NCBI GenBank assembly: GCA_963662645.2
Contig: OY759762.1
Coordinates: 1,426,001 to 1,490,000 of the forward strand
From: Aldehydirespirator sp963662645
GTDB taxonomy: Bacteria; Actinomycetota; Acidimicrobiia; Acidimicrobiales; Aldehydirespiratoraceae
Reading direction: 5' to 3'
DNA length: 64,000 bases
A program made the translations under genes and the position numbers. Under the pieces are notes generated by a model that was given only the letters and a program-made list of their open reading frames with translations, had not been told where the DNA came from and searched no databases. Positions 61,973-64,000 of this stretch are shown here, in pieces; the first letter of the stretch is position 1; each line of letters begins with the position of its first letter.

Positions 61973-62234
61973 AAATCTCGGGACGGTTATGGGTGGTAGA
62001 TCCCCAAAACCACACCGAGATTTCGCTCCACGACCCGCCCCAAGAATCTCGGATCGGTGTATGGGTGGTAGGTCCACACAACCGCACCGAGATTTCGCTC
62101 CACGACCCGCCCCAAAAATCTCGGGACGGTTATGGGTGCTAGATCCCCAAAACCGCACCGAGATTTCGCGCCCCACGACCCGCCCCAAAAATCTCGGGAC
62201 GGTCGGATGGGTGCTAGATCCCCACCGCACCGAA
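61973..62234. repeat. Array of four ~50-bp hairpin repeats (copies 5-8)
   Basis: Copies at 61973-62023, 62044-62095, 62116-62166 and 62189-62234 (the last degenerate) repeat with a period of about 72 bases. Their arms are AAATCTCGG/CCGAGATTT with GGTTATGGGTGGTAG or GGTCGGATGGGTGCTAG inside. They fill the 410-base gap between the divergent phospholipase-like and AbiEi/DUF559 genes. Spacers are C/G-rich (CGACCCGCCCC). Confidence 0.92.
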
Positions 62235-62301
62235 TTCTGCCAGCGCCCCGCCCCGCCCCGATCTCGGATTTATATATGTTGTTCCATGATATGTTATGTA
62301 G

Positions 62302-63231
62302 ATGTCAGGACGCGAGGCGCAGGTCCTCGAGCACATGAGGCAGCAACACGGGCTAATCTCTCGGCGCCAAGCGCTGGAAGCCGGCATGACCGTCGACCAA
62401 GTCGCATGGCGTCTCAAGACAGGCCGATGGGTCGGAGCCGGCAAGGGCGTGTACCGGCATGCCGCCTCAGCCTCGACTCCGCTGTCGAGGCTGCTCGCTG
62501 CGTGCCTTGCGTCCGGCGGGGTAGCCAGCCACCGCTCGGCGGCCGCCCTCCACGGCATAGATGGCTACCGACTCGACCGGACCGAAGTTGTCGTGCCCTG
62601 GAAGCGAACACCGGTCACCAAGGGCTTCGAGTTGCACCGGACGACCCAGATGCCATTGACCAGGCCCGTCACCCGCAGCGGCATCCCGTGCACTTGGGTC
62701 GGGCGCACGGTTCTTGATGTCGCGTCCGTGGTGAGTCGCGAGCGGCTGGAGCACACGATCGACGCCGTCCTCCGCCAAGGGCTGCTCCGGCTCGAGGACC
62801 TGTACGCCGTGCTGGTGTCGCACTCGCGGCAGGGGCGTGCGGGCTGCGGTCCGTTCCGGGACGCTCTCGAGGAGCGAAGGGGTGATGACGGGGTACCCCT
62901 CAGCGCATGGAGTCGCATGGTCTCGGATCTGCTTGTCGGCTACGGGCTCGCCCGCCCGGCCTTGGAGTTCCAGATCCGTGACCCTTCTGGGGAGTTTGTC
63001 GCGCAGGTTGACCTGGCCTATCCGGATCATCGTGTTGCCATCGAACTCGACAGCAAGCGATGGCACCTCAACAGCGTGTCCTTCGAGCGGGACCCTCGGC
63101 GCCGCAACGCCTTGACGGTGATCGGCTGGACTGTCCTGACGTTCACCTGGAACGACTACGTGGATCGTCCCGGCCAGCTGTGCGCTACCGTCGCCAGACT
63201 CTTGGCACCCGCCGGCCGCCGCGCCAGCTAG
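62302..63231 (+). CDS. AbiEi-type antitoxin domain / DUF559 nuclease-fold fusion protein
   Basis: The 309-residue protein starts at ATG 62302. The N-terminal part (LISRRQALEAGMTVDQVAWRL, then GVYRHA) is the winged-helix AbiEi domain. The C-terminal part has VAQVDLAYPDHRVAIELDSKRWH and FERDPRRRNALTVIGWTVLTFT, a DUF559/Vsr-like PD-(D/E)XK fold whose Asp, Glu and Lys are present. Such two-domain proteins are common in Actinobacteria and their role in defence or repair is unproven. No AbiEii toxin gene is adjacent. It is flanked on both sides by hairpin-repeat arrays. Confidence 0.8.
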   Translation: MSGREAQVLEHMRQQHGLISRRQALEAGMTVDQVAWRLKTGRWVGAGKGVYRHAASASTPLSRLLAACLASGGVASHRSAAALHGIDGYRLDRTEVVVPWKRTPVTKGFELHRTTQMPLTRPVTRSGIPCTWVGRTVLDVASVVSRERLEHTIDAVLRQGLLRLEDLYAVLVSHSRQGRAGCGPFRDALEERRGDDGVPLSAWSRMVSDLLVGYGLARPALEFQIRDPSGEFVAQVDLAYPDHRVAIELDSKRWHLNSVSFERDPRRRNALTVIGWTVLTFTWNDYVDRPGQLCATVARLLAPAGRRAS

Positions 63232-63242
63232 TTCCGGGCGCA

Positions 63243-63538
63243 AAATCTCGGTGCGGTTATGAGGACCTACCACCCATAACCAACCCGAGATCCAGGGACG
63301 AGGCAAGGCGCAGAATCTCGGTGCGGTTATGAGGACCTACCACCCATAACCAACCCGAGATCTTGGGACGAGGCAAGGCGCAGAATCTCGGTGCGGTTAT
63401 GAGGACCTACCACCCATAACCAACCCGAGATCCAGGCGGAATCTCGGTGCGGTTATGAGGCGAGATCTTGGGACGAGGCAAGGCGCAGAATCTCGGTGCG
63501 GTTATGAGGACCTACCACCCATAACCAACCCGAGATTT
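63243..63538. repeat. Array of five ~50-bp hairpin repeats (copies 9-13)
   Basis: Copies at 63243-63293, 63313-63364, 63383-63433, 63439-63469 (internally deleted) and 63488-63538 share AATCTCGGTGCGGTTATGAG at one side and CATAACCAACCCGAGAT at the other. The first three have a 70-base period with the near-constant spacer ACGAGGCAAGGCGC. They fill the gap between the AbiEi/DUF559 gene and the succinate dehydrogenase gene. Confidence 0.95.
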
Positions 63539-63574
63539 CCGGGGAGCGAGACATGGGCGGTAGGTTTGGGGGTG

Positions 63575-64000
63575 ATGGCGCAGACGGTCGCTTCCCCCGA
63601 GACCGCTGAGCGGGTGCCGCCGCTGAGACGGCGAAGGCGAGAGCTTCCCTGGCCGCTGAACATCTACCAGACCGCAGTCGGCAAGAAGTGCGTGATGGCG
63701 GTCACCGGGATCGGGCTGCTGGCCTTCGTGATCGTGCACATGATCGGCAACCTGCACCTGTACGAGGGTCCGACCCAGATCAACGAGTACGCCGAGGCGC
63801 TGCGAGACCTGGGCGGCCACCTGGTGCCCCGCACCGCCATCCTGTGGATCATGCGGATCGGGCTGCTGGCCATGTTCGTGCTGCACATCCACAGCGCCTG
63901 GTCGCTCAAGGAGATCAGCCGGCTCAGCAGCCCCAAAGCCAACTGGGTGAGCGGCAACAAGCGCTACGCCGGCGGCCAGGACTACGTGGCCGTCAACTTC
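63575..64000 (+). CDS. sdhC: Succinate dehydrogenase/fumarate reductase cytochrome b subunit, 3' end outside the window
   Basis: The 142 visible residues start at ATG 63575 (MAQTVASPETAERVPPL). Helix 1 reads GIGLLAFVIVHMIGNLHLYEG with a heme-type His, and a second helix IGLLAMFVLHIHSAW has further His. LNIYQTAVGKKCVMAVTG before helix 1 is typical of the SdhC cytochrome b of Actinobacteria (type with a single large b subunit). The gene continues beyond base 64000. The flavoprotein and iron-sulfur subunits are expected downstream. Confidence 0.9.
   Translation, partial: MAQTVASPETAERVPPLRRRRRELPWPLNIYQTAVGKKCVMAVTGIGLLAFVIVHMIGNLHLYEGPTQINEYAEALRDLGGHLVPRTAILWIMRIGLLAMFVLHIHSAWSLKEISRLSSPKANWVSGNKRYAGGQDYVAVNF

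Noticed and set aside
61973..63538. Regular 70-72-base repeat arrays that resemble CRISPR arrays
   Set aside because: The so-called spacers are short (about 20 bases) and nearly identical, the repeats are 50 bases with a long hairpin, copies also occur singly elsewhere, and no cas gene is in the window.

Overview
The window is high-GC DNA, and most genes are packed with short or overlapping junctions. A WhiB-family regulator, a UPF0182 membrane protein, a DUF2342 protein, a DivIVA-like coiled-coil protein, a YlbL-like PDZ/Lon-fold protein and a high-GC initiator tRNA together point to an actinobacterium. The mix of genes resembles the class Acidimicrobiia, but this is an inference from gene content, not a phylogenetic result.

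Region 1 (1-16.1 kb, all minus strand) is one long catabolic operon. Read in transcription order it encodes a DUF917/hydantoinase-A pair, a PucR regulator, a ribose-type ABC importer (binding protein, double ATPase, permease), an Asp/Glu/hydantoin racemase, a DAO-type FAD oxidoreductase, a second racemase, a second DUF917/hydantoinase-A pair, an M19 dipeptidase and a second PucR regulator cut by the window edge. Six gene junctions overlap. The likely job is import and racemase-assisted opening of a cyclic amide (hydantoin, thiohydantoin or lactam-like compound), followed by peptide or amino-acid hydrolysis and oxidation.

Region 2 (16.2-25.2 kb) is a defence and mobility zone. It holds a PIN-domain remnant, an Lrp/AsnC regulator, a MazEF-type toxin-antitoxin pair joined to a DUF1801 gene, a 5'-truncated Fic gene, an HNH endonuclease followed at once by a degenerate NaeI-like nuclease domain, an Abi/HEPN protein, and an islet with an m4C-type DNA methyltransferase overlapping a probable restriction endonuclease. 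The islet is flanked by about 90-bp direct repeats made from the 3' part of the initiator tRNA gene and its downstream hairpin, the layout of tRNA-targeted integration.

Region 3 (25.2-48.2 kb) is mostly core genome. It holds an SDR dehydrogenase, an APC permease with C-terminal regulatory domains, an FMN-dependent glutamate-synthase-like protein, UPF0182, a DivIVA-like protein, a PDZ/Lon-fold protein, a HEAT-repeat protein, mreB, moaE, an epimerase, a DUF2342 protein, an MFS transporter, ppk1, tatA, whiB and a VWA-domain protein.

Region 4 (48.2-64 kb) mixes metabolism with decay and repeats. It holds a phytanoyl-CoA-dioxygenase/rhodanese fusion, a MaoC hydratase, GH1-like and GH2-like proteins that both lack the usual catalytic nucleophile, a frameshifted MoxR-type ATPase (likely partner of the VWA protein), an XRE-cupin regulator, a Rieske/reductase fusion, a GST, a frameshifted phospholipase-D-like gene, fragments of GcvT-like and Rieske-oxygenase-like genes, an AbiEi/DUF559 fusion and the start of a succinate dehydrogenase cytochrome b gene. 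Between the genes lie at least 13 copies of a roughly 50-bp hairpin repeat family plus several other short repeat families.
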